From the NCBI GenBank assembly GCA_028715665.1, contig JAQURI010000009.1, positions 1-19,864 on the forward strand: a DNA stretch of 19,864 nt, written 5' to 3'. This document shows positions 1 through 7,340 of this stretch, in pieces. Position numbers and translations under genes: made by a program. The notes beneath the pieces were generated by a model. The model was not told the DNA's origin. It was given only the letters and a program-made list of their open reading frames with translations, and did not search any database. Position 1 is the first letter of the stretch; every line of letters starts with the position of its first letter. The stretch comes from Candidatus Ratteibacteria bacterium. Lineage in GTDB: Bacteria > CAIJMQ01.

Positions 1-694
1 CAATTTTTGCATCTTCATAAGGATATCCGCCAAGCCAATCTTTAACATCTGTAAAGTAAGACATCCCGCGTTTGCGTTTATAATTCAGGATATGAATTAA
101 CGGATTTTTAAATTTAAGCATCTGAATAATTGTATGTCCGATGACAAACGAGATTTCCATAAACTTTTTTTCTATTTTAGATGCTCTATTGTATTTTTTC
201 TTAATTCTAAGCCAATATTTTGATTTGTTAGTCGTGGTGTAAAGAGCAATATACAATAAAGCATCCTTTTTCATTAAAGCAGCAGCCTTCTCCAAAGCTT
301 CCCACATTTTTCCAGTGTGATGAAGTACTCCCCATGAATAAACGATATCCGCGGGTTCTATATTGGATAGAAAATTTTTATCTAAAATAGAACCCTCTAA
401 AACAATCCAATTTGAAGGATTTCCTGCCAGCTGGCGTAATTTTTTAGTAGTCTTTACTGAATAAGTATCGACATCAAAACTCACAATTTTCTCTGCGTCT
501 GCATCTAACGCTGCCAAAGAAGAAAGACCGCTACCACAACCAATATCCAAAAAATATTTACCTGATAAATCAGTTAATTCCAAAAAATCTAAAATATGTT
601 TTTTAGATATTTCTATCCTTTCCTGGCTAAAATTACTCTTGATGAATTCTTCCCAGTTTTTACCGAATGAGAAAGTAATTTTTTCTTTTCCCAT
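1..694 (-). CDS. Class I SAM-dependent methyltransferase (C-terminus cut by window edge)
   Basis: This reading frame begins at an ATG at 694 and stays open to base 1, giving 231 residues without a stop, so its 3' end lies outside the window. The protein starts MGKEKITFSFGKNWEEF. It carries the SAM-binding motif I LDIGCGSGLSS at about residues 49-59, an acidic motif II region (IVSFDVD) and a motif IV-like segment WGVLHHTG, all typical of Rossmann-fold class I methyltransferases. The later segment RGMSYFTDVKDWLGGYPYE is seen in methyltransferases of polysaccharide clusters. AGAAGG lies about 9-10 nt upstream of the ATG. It follows the GT4 gene by 14 nt on the same strand, so it is the last visible gene of the polysaccharide operon. 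Methylation of a sugar or lipid-linked glycan is likely; the acceptor cannot be read from sequence. Confidence 0.85.
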   Translation of the reverse strand, partial: MGKEKITFSFGKNWEEFIKSNFSQERIEISKKHILDFLELTDLSGKYFLDIGCGSGLSSLAALDADAEKIVSFDVDTYSVKTTKKLRQLAGNPSNWIVLEGSILDKNFLSNIEPADIVYSWGVLHHTGKMWEALEKAAALMKKDALLYIALYTTTNKSKYWLRIKKKYNRASKIEKKFMEISFVIGHTIIQMLKFKNPLIHILNYKRKRGMSYFTDVKDWLGGYPYEDAKI

Positions 695-708
695 ATCCCA
701 TGTTCCTT

Positions 709-1818
709 CTAAATAGATTCAATGACTGCTTCATATTCCTTAACGACCATTTTAATGTCCCAGTTTTTGATTTCTTCAAAAGCTTTTGTGCTTATTTCTT
801 TTGCTAAAGAAGGCTTATCTAAATATGTCATTATTGCTTCTTTTAGTTTTTCAACGTTATTATTCTCTACTAAAATACCTGTCTCCCCATTATCTATCAT
901 CTCCTCTGGTCCGGAAAGACAACGTGTAGCTACTACAGAAACCTTGCAAGCCATAGCTTCTAAAATTACATTGGGGAATCCTTCATATATCGAGCAAAGC
1001 ACAAAAACCTTTGCATTAGAAATCCAAGGAAAGGGATTATCTACTGTACCAGGCATTAAAACCTTCCCTTCTAGTCCCAAATTATGAATAAGGACATCCA
1101 GATGTTTCCTTTCGCTTCCTTCCCCCAAAATTACTAAACCTATGCTATAGTTTTTACTGATTTCAGCGTAAGCTTTTAGCAGAAGTGGATAATTTTTTAC
1201 CTTTTCCAATCTTCCTATAGAAATAATATATCCTTCATCCTTAAAAGGCATCGCGAAAGGAATCTCCATTAAACTTCTTATATTATTTATATCAACCCCA
1301 TTAGGAATGACTTTAATTTTGTGGGGTAATAAATTAAATTGGTCTAAAAGATTATGTTCAACTCCTGAAGAAACAGCAATAATTTTGTCAGCACGAGGAT
1401 ATAATATTTTAATTAACATCTCCCGCACGGACGGGAAACTATAATTTAAAAAAGCTTTTCCTAAATAAGTCCGTTCAGAAATCACTATTTTACTCTGAAA
1501 ACGCATAATTAATTTACTAAGCAGAACAATGAGGTTTGTACCCCACATAAAAGAAATTATCACTTTTGGGGACTCCTTCCGGATTAGTCTTGCCAAAGGA
1601 ATAATTGCCCGTAAAGTAGTAAAACGCCCTTCTACTCTTAATTTCGTAATCGGAATTATTGCGGGAAGTTCTCTCTGTAAAGTCACATCTGAAGCAATAA
1701 CAATAATTCGAATGGAAAACTTTCTTAAATCAAGGTTTTTAATTATATTTACAAGCGCTTTCTCTGCCCCTCCAACACCTAAAGAATAAATAAGAAAAAT
1801 AATTTTTTGCCGATCCAT
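709..1818 (-). CDS. Glycosyltransferase family 4 (GT-B fold)
   Basis: The 369-residue protein is a complete GT4 enzyme. The N-terminal domain opens with IIFLIYSLGVGGAEKALVNI (about residues 6-25), the usual acceptor-domain glycine loop. The C-terminal nucleotide-sugar domain has IISIGRLEKVKNYPLLL (about 198-214), VILGEGSERKHL (about 229-240) and the EX7E signature in EGFPNVILE (E279 and E287). There is no signal peptide, so it acts at the cytoplasmic face of the inner membrane on a lipid-linked or protein acceptor. Length and motif spacing are normal for the family. It lies 10 nt after the upstream methyltransferase gene and 14 nt before the next one. The nearest purine-rich element (AAGGA) is 14 nt from the ATG, so translation may depend on coupling. 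Donor sugar and linkage are not predictable from sequence. Confidence 0.93.
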   Translation of the reverse strand: MDRQKIIFLIYSLGVGGAEKALVNIIKNLDLRKFSIRIIVIASDVTLQRELPAIIPITKLRVEGRFTTLRAIIPLARLIRKESPKVIISFMWGTNLIVLLSKLIMRFQSKIVISERTYLGKAFLNYSFPSVREMLIKILYPRADKIIAVSSGVEHNLLDQFNLLPHKIKVIPNGVDINNIRSLMEIPFAMPFKDEGYIISIGRLEKVKNYPLLLKAYAEISKNYSIGLVILGEGSERKHLDVLIHNLGLEGKVLMPGTVDNPFPWISNAKVFVLCSIYEGFPNVILEAMACKVSVVATRCLSGPEEMIDNGETGILVENNNVEKLKEAIMTYLDKPSLAKEISTKAFEEIKNWDIKMVVKEYEAVIESI

Positions 1819-1828
1819 AAAATTAATT

Positions 1829-2530
1829 TTATTCCTTTTTTACTACAAACAACATTGCATTACTGAAGGGATTCCTATTAAATACCCTAAAAAAACTCTC
1901 AATAAACAAATATATTTTTCTTCCAAATAATCTATCTAAAAAGTTTGGTAACCAAATTAACCCGTCATCCATCATAAATTTCAAAACTTTAAATCCATTT
2001 TTCCGAAATAATCTATACATCTCGTCAAATGAAGCTTCTTTACAAAAATATTCTTCTCTCCGAAATTTATAAATTAACCTATTTAACATTCTAAAAGCAC
2101 CGTACTTATTTGCACGTTGGACTATACAAATACCGTCAGCCTTCAAAACTCCTCTAATTTCTTTCAATATCTGTCCTGCTTCTGCATATTCAAAAAGGCC
2201 GATGCATACAACAGTGTTTATCGATTCTTTTTTGAAAGGGAGATTATGTGTATTCCCCAAAATAAAATTCAAATGAGGATACTTATTTTGGGCATGATTA
2301 AGCATTGTTTTAGATATGTCTAAACCAAATATATAGTCTGTGTAATTTGAGATAAGTCCACTATATCTCCCTGTACCGCAACCTACATCCAAGACTACTT
2401 TATCTTTGCAGTATTTACTAATTGCATCTTTTATAAGTGGATACCAATGTTCAAGGAGGTACCTTTCTCTGGGAAAAATCTTATAACTTGTATCATATTG
2501 CTGCGGATCTATGTAATTGTAATCTATCAT
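1829..2530 (-). CDS. Class I SAM-dependent methyltransferase
   Basis: The frame could begin at 2551, but the ATG at 2530 is preferred. It forms a 4-nt ATGA overlap with the stop of the upstream methyltransferase and has AGGAAAG at the right distance. That gives about 233 residues starting MIDYNYIDPQQYD. Motif I is VVLDVGCGTGRYSG (about residues 43-56 of this form), followed by FGLDISKTM (motif II) and the LPFKKESINTVVCIGLFEY region (motif IV). This is the ubiE/Methyltransf_11 pattern. The C-terminal part (VKEFRVFNRNPFSN-like, basic and aromatic) has no motif I recognise. It is translationally coupled to the previous methyltransferase and followed by a GT4 gene, so a glycan, lipid carrier or quinone-like small molecule are all possible substrates; the neighbours favour a glycan. 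Confidence 0.87.
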   Translation of the reverse strand: MIDYNYIDPQQYDTSYKIFPRERYLLEHWYPLIKDAISKYCKDKVVLDVGCGTGRYSGLISNYTDYIFGLDISKTMLNHAQNKYPHLNFILGNTHNLPFKKESINTVVCIGLFEYAEAGQILKEIRGVLKADGICIVQRANKYGAFRMLNRLIYKFRREEYFCKEASFDEMYRLFRKNGFKVLKFMMDDGLIWLPNFLDRLFGRKIYLFIESFFRVFNRNPFSNAMLFVVKKE

Positions 2531-3402
2531 TGTTTCTTTCCTAAAATACAATAGTTAGAATAAAAAGGGGAAATAGTAATACCTTTAATCATTAAATTTC
2601 TCATTCCTATCTTATTTAATATTTTTACAATATTCCTAATCCATTTATTCTTAATTGAAGAAATATCGCCAATTTTTGATAACATAAATTTTGTTGTTAG
2701 GTCTTCTATTTCCATGTCATTTCCCATAAATATTTTTTTTATTCTATACATTGATGGATAGGGATATTTGACATGTTTTATAAAAAAATCAGGATTAAAT
2801 CTTCTTAAGATTAAATAAATCTTCCCTAACTGCTTGGGTAAATATGGAACGAAAAACGTCTTATAATGTCCTTCCCGTGGATATAAAGGATTTGGTCCCG
2901 TGACATAACAAAAACCGCCGGGTTTTGTTACTCTAACCATTTCTTTAATTGCTTTTTCAAAATTTTCTACATGCTCCAACAGGGATGTAGCTGTAACTAA
3001 ATCAAAAGAATTGTCTGGGAACGGCATATGTTCCACATCACCTTTAAATATTCCAACCTTATTCAAACCATAAGATGCAACTCTTAGTTTAGCAATTTTT
3101 ATTTCCTCTTCGTCAATATCAATACCGAAAGTTACAGCACCCTTTAAGGCACAATAGACGACTATGCTCCCTTTGCCGCATCCAACATCCAAAACCGATT
3201 TCCCTTCAAGGGATAATATTGCCTTTTCAATATCATTTATTAAGGTTCTTTTATTTTTTTCTTCATCTAAAAAAAACCTTACAGCATTTTCTTCTTTACA
3301 ATATTTCCGCACATTAAGGTATTTCCAATAGTTAATAAGACTCTTAACAATTTTATCTTTTATTTTTTTTTCTTCTTCTAATCCTGCAAAATTTTCGTTC
3401 AT
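2527..3402 (-). CDS. Class I SAM-dependent methyltransferase
   Basis: The protein has 291 residues, with a charged N-terminal helical region of about 65 residues before the Rossmann domain. Motif I is KSVLDVGCGKGSIV (about 68-81), motif II is FGIDIDEEEI, and the motif IV and post-motif segments are HMPFPDNSFDLVTATSLLEHV and MVRVTKPGGFCYVTGPNP. This is the Methyltransf_11/UbiE pattern. The C-terminal third (YLPKQLGKIYLILRRFNPDFF and beyond) is basic and hydrophobic and could bind a membrane-linked acceptor; that is an inference. AGGA sits 6 nt before the ATG, and the gene starts 2 nt after the flippase stop. Its stop overlaps the next methyltransferase start by 4 nt. Two tandem coupled methyltransferases suggest sequential or alternative modification of one glycan. 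Confidence 0.87.
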   Translation of the reverse strand: MNENFAGLEEEKKIKDKIVKSLINYWKYLNVRKYCKEENAVRFFLDEEKNKRTLINDIEKAILSLEGKSVLDVGCGKGSIVVYCALKGAVTFGIDIDEEEIKIAKLRVASYGLNKVGIFKGDVEHMPFPDNSFDLVTATSLLEHVENFEKAIKEMVRVTKPGGFCYVTGPNPLYPREGHYKTFFVPYLPKQLGKIYLILRRFNPDFFIKHVKYPYPSMYRIKKIFMGNDMEIEDLTTKFMLSKIGDISSIKNKWIRNIVKILNKIGMRNLMIKGITISPFYSNYCILGKKQ

Positions 3403-3404
3403 AA

Positions 3405-4706
3405 CTAATCCTGTTCTTCTAAATGCAATAAATATCTATTGAAGATAACAATGGACAAGGATGCCAAATGTGCTACACCAATTGAAATTACGGCTCCAAG
3501 AATACCAAGTATAGGGATAAGCAAAAAGTTTAACCCTACACTTGTAATTCCACAAGTTACATCACTGAAAGCTGTAATTTTTATACCTTTTTTACCAACC
3601 GAAGCCATTAACCATATGTAACATTCGGCAGCAAACACAATAATTGCGGCAACTGCAAAAAAGAAAGACAGCCCTACTTTAAAAGAATATGAAGTTCCAT
3701 AAAATTTTAAAATCATAAATTCGCAAAAAAATATGAAAAGTATACCCCAACCCATCAAATAAGGCATAAATTTATTTATCATCTTAAGTATTTCTTTTTT
3801 ATTTTTAAACCTTGAGGCCGTAGGGAAAAAAACCATATTAAGGATTAAGAAAAGACTTCTTGCTAAATTTATAGAACCCAAGCTATACGCTTTATAAATT
3901 CCTACATCTGCAGTTTTCATATATTTATTTATTAATATCATGTCAATGTTTGTATAAAAAACGAAGGATAAGCCTCCGATTACTGCTAACATACTATATT
4001 TGGTTAAAATAGTTCTCCATGGTTCATCAAATTCAAATCGAATATACGAGCGTAAAAAGAAAACTAATAAAACCAAACTAACTACCCCATAAGAAACATA
4101 CATTGAATATACTGCATACTTAAAGGAAATTTTATTCCCAAATATAAATAACAGAAAAACACCCAACAAAATTACAGTAAATGCGGGTTGGGAAAAAGCT
4201 AAAATCTTCATCTTGAATAAACCCTGTAGTGTAGTAGTCGTAAGAGTATATAAAGTAAATAAGACGGCGAAAATGACGGATAAATAAAAAGTATTCCTTG
4301 GAATACGGAATACAGTGGAAAGATATGGCGAAAGAGTCAGATATAAAATTATTGAAGCAATAGTAAGACAAGCGACAAGACTATATGTAGTAGATATAAT
4401 TTTTGATTGTATTTTAAAATCCTTATTTTCGGAGGAATATTTTGTCATGGCCATACTAAAACCCAAAAGCATAGGGATATAGAGGAACATAGCTACGGAC
4501 TGGACAATGGCAAAATTGCCATATTCAGAAGGACCTAAAAATCTGCCTGCAAGAATATTAAATATAAAAGAAAATATGCTGGCAATAATTGCTCCTATAC
4601 TTACATAAGAGAGATTTTTCAAAAAATTCTTGACTTCATGACTTATCTTCTTATGGAAGATCTTCTCATATAGACTGGTTATGATTTTAACAGTGAAATA
4701 TTTCAT
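3405..4706 (-). CDS. Polysaccharide flippase, Wzx/MVF type (MATE-like fold)
   Basis: This 433-residue integral membrane protein has about 12 predicted hydrophobic helices and the hallmark N-terminus of the polysaccharide-biosynthesis/Wzx family: SYVSIGAIIASIFSFIFNIL then GRFLGPSEYGNFAIVQSVA (about residues 33-72). Mid-protein segments such as SFVFYTNIDMILINKYM and VGIYKAYSLGSINLA (about 247-283) match helix 7-8 positions of the family, where membrane-embedded charged residues are usual. Members translocate undecaprenyl-linked oligosaccharide from the cytoplasmic to the periplasmic face. Its start overlaps the stop of the deacetylase-like gene as ATGA. No Wzy polymerase or Wzz chain-length regulator is seen inside the window, so the partner machinery must be beyond base 1 or elsewhere. 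Substrate specificity cannot be inferred. Confidence 0.9.
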   Translation of the reverse strand: MKYFTVKIITSLYEKIFHKKISHEVKNFLKNLSYVSIGAIIASIFSFIFNILAGRFLGPSEYGNFAIVQSVAMFLYIPMLLGFSMAMTKYSSENKDFKIQSKIISTTYSLVACLTIASIILYLTLSPYLSTVFRIPRNTFYLSVIFAVLFTLYTLTTTTLQGLFKMKILAFSQPAFTVILLGVFLLFIFGNKISFKYAVYSMYVSYGVVSLVLLVFFLRSYIRFEFDEPWRTILTKYSMLAVIGGLSFVFYTNIDMILINKYMKTADVGIYKAYSLGSINLARSLFLILNMVFFPTASRFKNKKEILKMINKFMPYLMGWGILFIFFCEFMILKFYGTSYSFKVGLSFFFAVAAIIVFAAECYIWLMASVGKKGIKITAFSDVTCGITSVGLNFLLIPILGILGAVISIGVAHLASLSIVIFNRYLLHLEEQD

Positions 4707-5647
4707 TTTAATTTGTTCCTTACAATTCTAAAAAATGTTTTCATAATGTCTTTATTGATATTAAATATATAGGGCAAAATATAAGTTTTAAACGATGCTG
4801 TCTTATATTCTCCAATTTCCGAACCAAATTTAAAATTGATGTTCTTATGACTTGAAATGAAATATAAGAAATTGTCCATCGCTGAAATAAAATATGGATC
4901 TGTCATTGCAGATGAATGCAAACAAATATGAAACAAGGGAACTCCCCGTCTATAATATTCCAAAAAAGATGCTTTTAACCAAGGAAATCCAACCATCGGT
5001 ATTATCTCCGGGCTTACATTCCCCCAAAAAAGAGTCTGAGAAACAGGCACGATTAAGAGAGGCAATTCTCCTCTTTGTTGATAATCTTCTTTATCAGGAT
5101 TGTACGGGAGGCAAATTCGAGGAAGTTTTGCCCAGTTGCTATTGAAAAGCTTGGTATATGGTGTTGCTGAAAAGTCATGCGTAATGCCCACTTTTACAAG
5201 AGCCTGCACCGTGTAATTATTAATTGCCCATCGTCCCGCAACAAAAGATTTTATTTGCACCCCCAATTTGCTCTCTAAATACTTTTTCCCCATATCTATC
5301 ATATTTAGTTGTTCTTCATAGGAGTAGTCAGTTAAAAATGTTGAAGTTGAAGATTGGGAACAATGCTTTCTCAAGTATGCATCTCCTGCATAGTATTTAA
5401 TGCCATCTACTTGAAATTCCTCCCATCCGGGATGAATATGGAGTCCGATTTCACTGTTTATTCTTTTAGGAAAATAGTCTGCTGCTTCCGGCATTAATGC
5501 AAAAGTCAATTTTGCGCTGTACTTATCAGCTATATTTACTAAAGTTAAAACCCCTTTCGTTACACCTTCTTTAGCGCTTTTATCAAAAATTATTCTTCTA
5601 TTATGAACAAACCCAAACTCAGTATGACAGACGATAATTATATCCAT
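4703..5647 (-). CDS. Polysaccharide deacetylase-like protein (NodB-type barrel, divergent)
   Basis: The 314-residue cytosolic-looking protein begins MDIIIVCHTEFGFVHNRR. The order of features recalls NodB/CE4 proteins: a first strand ending in an acidic residue (HTEFG, E10), the paired histidines of GLHIHPGWEEF (H70, H72), a barrel segment with an arginine and tryptophan (FVAGRW, about 135-140), and a late histidine strand (LFHICLHSSAM, about 238-247). The canonical TFDD motif and strict HS/TxxH motif are absent, so catalytic competence is uncertain. Relatives in exopolysaccharide clusters are usually annotated as polysaccharide deacetylase or hypothetical. It begins 2 nt after the regulator stop, with only a weak ribosome-binding site, and overlaps the flippase gene by 4 nt. 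No signal peptide is present, which argues for action on cytoplasmic lipid-linked sugar precursors. Confidence 0.65.
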   Translation of the reverse strand: MDIIIVCHTEFGFVHNRRIIFDKSAKEGVTKGVLTLVNIADKYSAKLTFALMPEAADYFPKRINSEIGLHIHPGWEEFQVDGIKYYAGDAYLRKHCSQSSTSTFLTDYSYEEQLNMIDMGKKYLESKLGVQIKSFVAGRWAINNYTVQALVKVGITHDFSATPYTKLFNSNWAKLPRICLPYNPDKEDYQQRGELPLLIVPVSQTLFWGNVSPEIIPMVGFPWLKASFLEYYRRGVPLFHICLHSSAMTDPYFISAMDNFLYFISSHKNINFKFGSEIGEYKTASFKTYILPYIFNINKDIMKTFFRIVRNKLK

Positions 5648-5649
5648 GC

Positions 5650-6117
5650 TTATTTAGTAGATAAAAATAAACGTATATTCTCTTCTTTCAAAAGACCTAA
5701 GATTGTTTCTGCTTGTAAAACTAAGTTTGCTAATTTCCCTATCTGCTTAAGATCGGAATCTGCTTTTGCTCTTTCAATGAATTCTTTTAACAAGTTCAAT
5801 CGTTTATCCAAACCTTCCCTTAGTCTTTTGACAATAACTTTAGAAACATTCTCTTCGCACTGATAGAAATCTTTACGCGACCCCTTTTCCCATATTTTCC
5901 TTACTGCGCCCCAATTCTCCAAAGTCCTGATATTTATGCTTACATTGCCTTTGCTCATTTTTAGTTCTTTCGTCATCTCATCCAAAGAAAGCGGCTCGCC
6001 TTTTATAAATAACAGAGCATACAGCTGGCATGCGGCTTTTGAAAGGCCGATACCCGTTCCCAAATGTCCTATCATTTCCACAAACTCATCGATTACCTTC
6101 TGCGTTTTCTTATCCAT
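5650..6117 (-). CDS. GbsR/MarR-family transcriptional regulator
   Basis: The 155-residue protein has the GbsR variety of winged helix. A dimerising N-terminal helix (FVEMIGHLGTGIGLSKAACQLYALLF, about 12-37) is followed by LSLDEMTKELKMSKGNVSIN (44-63), the recognition segment NVSINIRTLENWGAVRKIW, and a wing with KGSRKDFYQ (about 78-86). A C-terminal coiled region of about 60 residues would complete the dimer. The ATG is preceded by AAAGGA at 8 nt and a strong promoter. It is the first gene of the polysaccharide run, 2 nt from the next gene, so it very probably controls its own operon. The palindrome at 6132-6149 is the likely target site. The ligand is unknown: GbsR itself responds to choline, but the surrounding genes suggest something else. 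Exopolysaccharide-linked MarR-like regulators are a recurrent theme in other bacteria. Confidence 0.88.
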   Translation of the reverse strand: MDKKTQKVIDEFVEMIGHLGTGIGLSKAACQLYALLFIKGEPLSLDEMTKELKMSKGNVSINIRTLENWGAVRKIWEKGSRKDFYQCEENVSKVIVKRLREGLDKRLNLLKEFIERAKADSDLKQIGKLANLVLQAETILGLLKEENIRLFLSTK

Positions 6118-6131
6118 TTTTAATTTCCTTT

Positions 6132-6149
6132 GTTTAGAATATTTTAAAC
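6132..6149. promoter_or_regulatory. 18-bp palindrome over the -10 box: candidate autoregulatory operator
   Basis: The segment GTTTAGAATATTTTAAAC equals its own reverse complement except at one symmetric pair (positions 6 and 13), so 16 of 18 bases are symmetric. It covers the whole -10 box and the expected transcription start of the regulator promoter, where a bound dimer would block RNA polymerase. MarR-type dimers commonly bind AT-rich palindromes of 16-20 bp. Assignment to the adjacent regulator is inferred from position. Confidence 0.55.
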
Positions 6150-6169
6150 GATTAAAAACCGATTGTCAA
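6141..6169 (-). promoter_or_regulatory. Sigma70-type promoter of the regulator/polysaccharide operon
   Basis: On the minus strand a perfect -35 box TTGACA (6169-6164) is separated by exactly 17 nt from TAAAAT (6146-6141), which matches five of six -10 consensus bases. The expected start is near 6134, giving a short leader of about 17 nt that contains AAAGGA before the regulator ATG at 6117. It is the best match to a housekeeping promoter that I found in the window. Confidence 0.75.
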
Positions 6170-6204
6170 GAGAGACGTTTTTTAAAAAAGGGATAAAGCG
6201 GGAT

Positions 6205-7332
6205 TTATTGTAATATATTATTAATCAATTCTTCGTATAGGGTCTCGGTATCTTTTATCATTTTGTCCAAAGAGAAATTATTATTTACAAATTCTCTGCC
6301 CCTGGCACCAAATTCTCCTCGCATTTGGGGATTTTCAATAAGTAATTTTACATATTGAGCAAGATGCTTCCAATCACAAGAAGAAATTAAAAAACCTGTT
6401 TCACCATCTTTTATTATTTCTCTTGTTCCGCCTACCCCTGTCGCCACAACAGGCTTACCCAAAGCATAAGCTTCAAGGACTACATTGGGCATTCCTTCCC
6501 AAAGAGACGGCAGAACGAATACATCCATCAAATCAATAATTTCTGCCGCATCTTCTCTAAAACCCAAAAACTTAACATTAGACGAAATACCTAATTCCCC
6601 AGATAAAGTTTTCAATTCCCGTTCCCGGGGCCCCTGTCCAACTATCAATAGACAACAATTAGGGAAATCTTTAAGAATAATCCGGAAAGCTTCGAGAAGA
6701 TACCGTATGCCCTTTTGGGTCGTGAGTCGAGCTATTGTCCCAATAACTGGGTTAAATCCAGATATGGATAGTTCTCCTTTCTTTTTATTTTTTCCTTCAT
6801 CATTAAGCGAAAGAAAATCGGAAGTATTTATCCCATTGTAAATAGTCGTAAGTTTTGAAGGAGAGATATGCGCGCTTTTTATCATGAATTTTTCCACTTC
6901 TTTTGACACACAGATTTCTTTATCTACCATCCATTGCGTAAACATATCAAGGTATAAATGGTGGGCCTTTTCTTTTTCCATAACTCTTACTGAAGAGATT
7001 ATTATCGGGACGTTACATATCCAGCCGGCAATTCTTCCCAAGAAATTCGCATGAAAAAGGTATGTATGGAGGATTTGCGGTCTTTGACGTTTAAGAAATT
7101 TTATCAGTTTTAAGAAAACCGTGATGTCAAATTTGCTCTTTGCGCCGAGACAGGCTACCTCTATACCCCTGTCTCTTAACTTTTCCGCTATTTTCCCTTT
7201 ACCGTCTAACGAACAGACCACGGGTGAGAATTTTTGAGGATTAAGATGAGTAACTAATTGATATAGGGAATTTTCAGCTCCGCCAACATCAAGTTCCGTA
7301 ATAAGATAAACTATGCGACATGCTTTTATCAT
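6205..7332 (-). CDS. Glycosyltransferase family 4 (GT-B fold)
   Basis: This 375-residue GT4 enzyme opens with IVYLITELDVGGAENSLYQL (about residues 7-26). It continues with a typical acceptor-domain histidine region (LHTYLFHANFLGRIAG), a nucleotide-domain start VIGTIARLTTQKGIRYLL (about 196-213), LLIVGQGPRERELK (about 228-241) and the EX7E motif in WEGMPNVVLEA (E279, E287). No signal peptide or membrane segment is present. It begins 8 nt after the trpA stop with only a poor Shine-Dalgarno (GGTG very close to ATG), so it is probably translated from the trpBA message. It ends 88 nt before the regulator start. It may serve the same glycan as the downstream cluster, but a separate promoter intervenes. 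Donor and acceptor are unknown. Confidence 0.92.
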   Translation of the reverse strand: MIKACRIVYLITELDVGGAENSLYQLVTHLNPQKFSPVVCSLDGKGKIAEKLRDRGIEVACLGAKSKFDITVFLKLIKFLKRQRPQILHTYLFHANFLGRIAGWICNVPIIISSVRVMEKEKAHHLYLDMFTQWMVDKEICVSKEVEKFMIKSAHISPSKLTTIYNGINTSDFLSLNDEGKNKKKGELSISGFNPVIGTIARLTTQKGIRYLLEAFRIILKDFPNCCLLIVGQGPRERELKTLSGELGISSNVKFLGFREDAAEIIDLMDVFVLPSLWEGMPNVVLEAYALGKPVVATGVGGTREIIKDGETGFLISSCDWKHLAQYVKLLIENPQMRGEFGARGREFVNNNFSLDKMIKDTETLYEELINNILQ

Positions 7333-7340
7333 ACACCGGT

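Noticed and set aside
722..1789. Plus-strand open frames opposite the GT4 gene and similar antisense frames across the window
   Set aside because: They lie antisense to well-supported genes, lack ribosome-binding sites and show no domain signatures.
6173..6192. T6A6 palindrome downstream of the GT4 gene as terminator
   Set aside because: The pairing would need a self-complementary A/T run with no loop, and no GC stem precedes the U tract.
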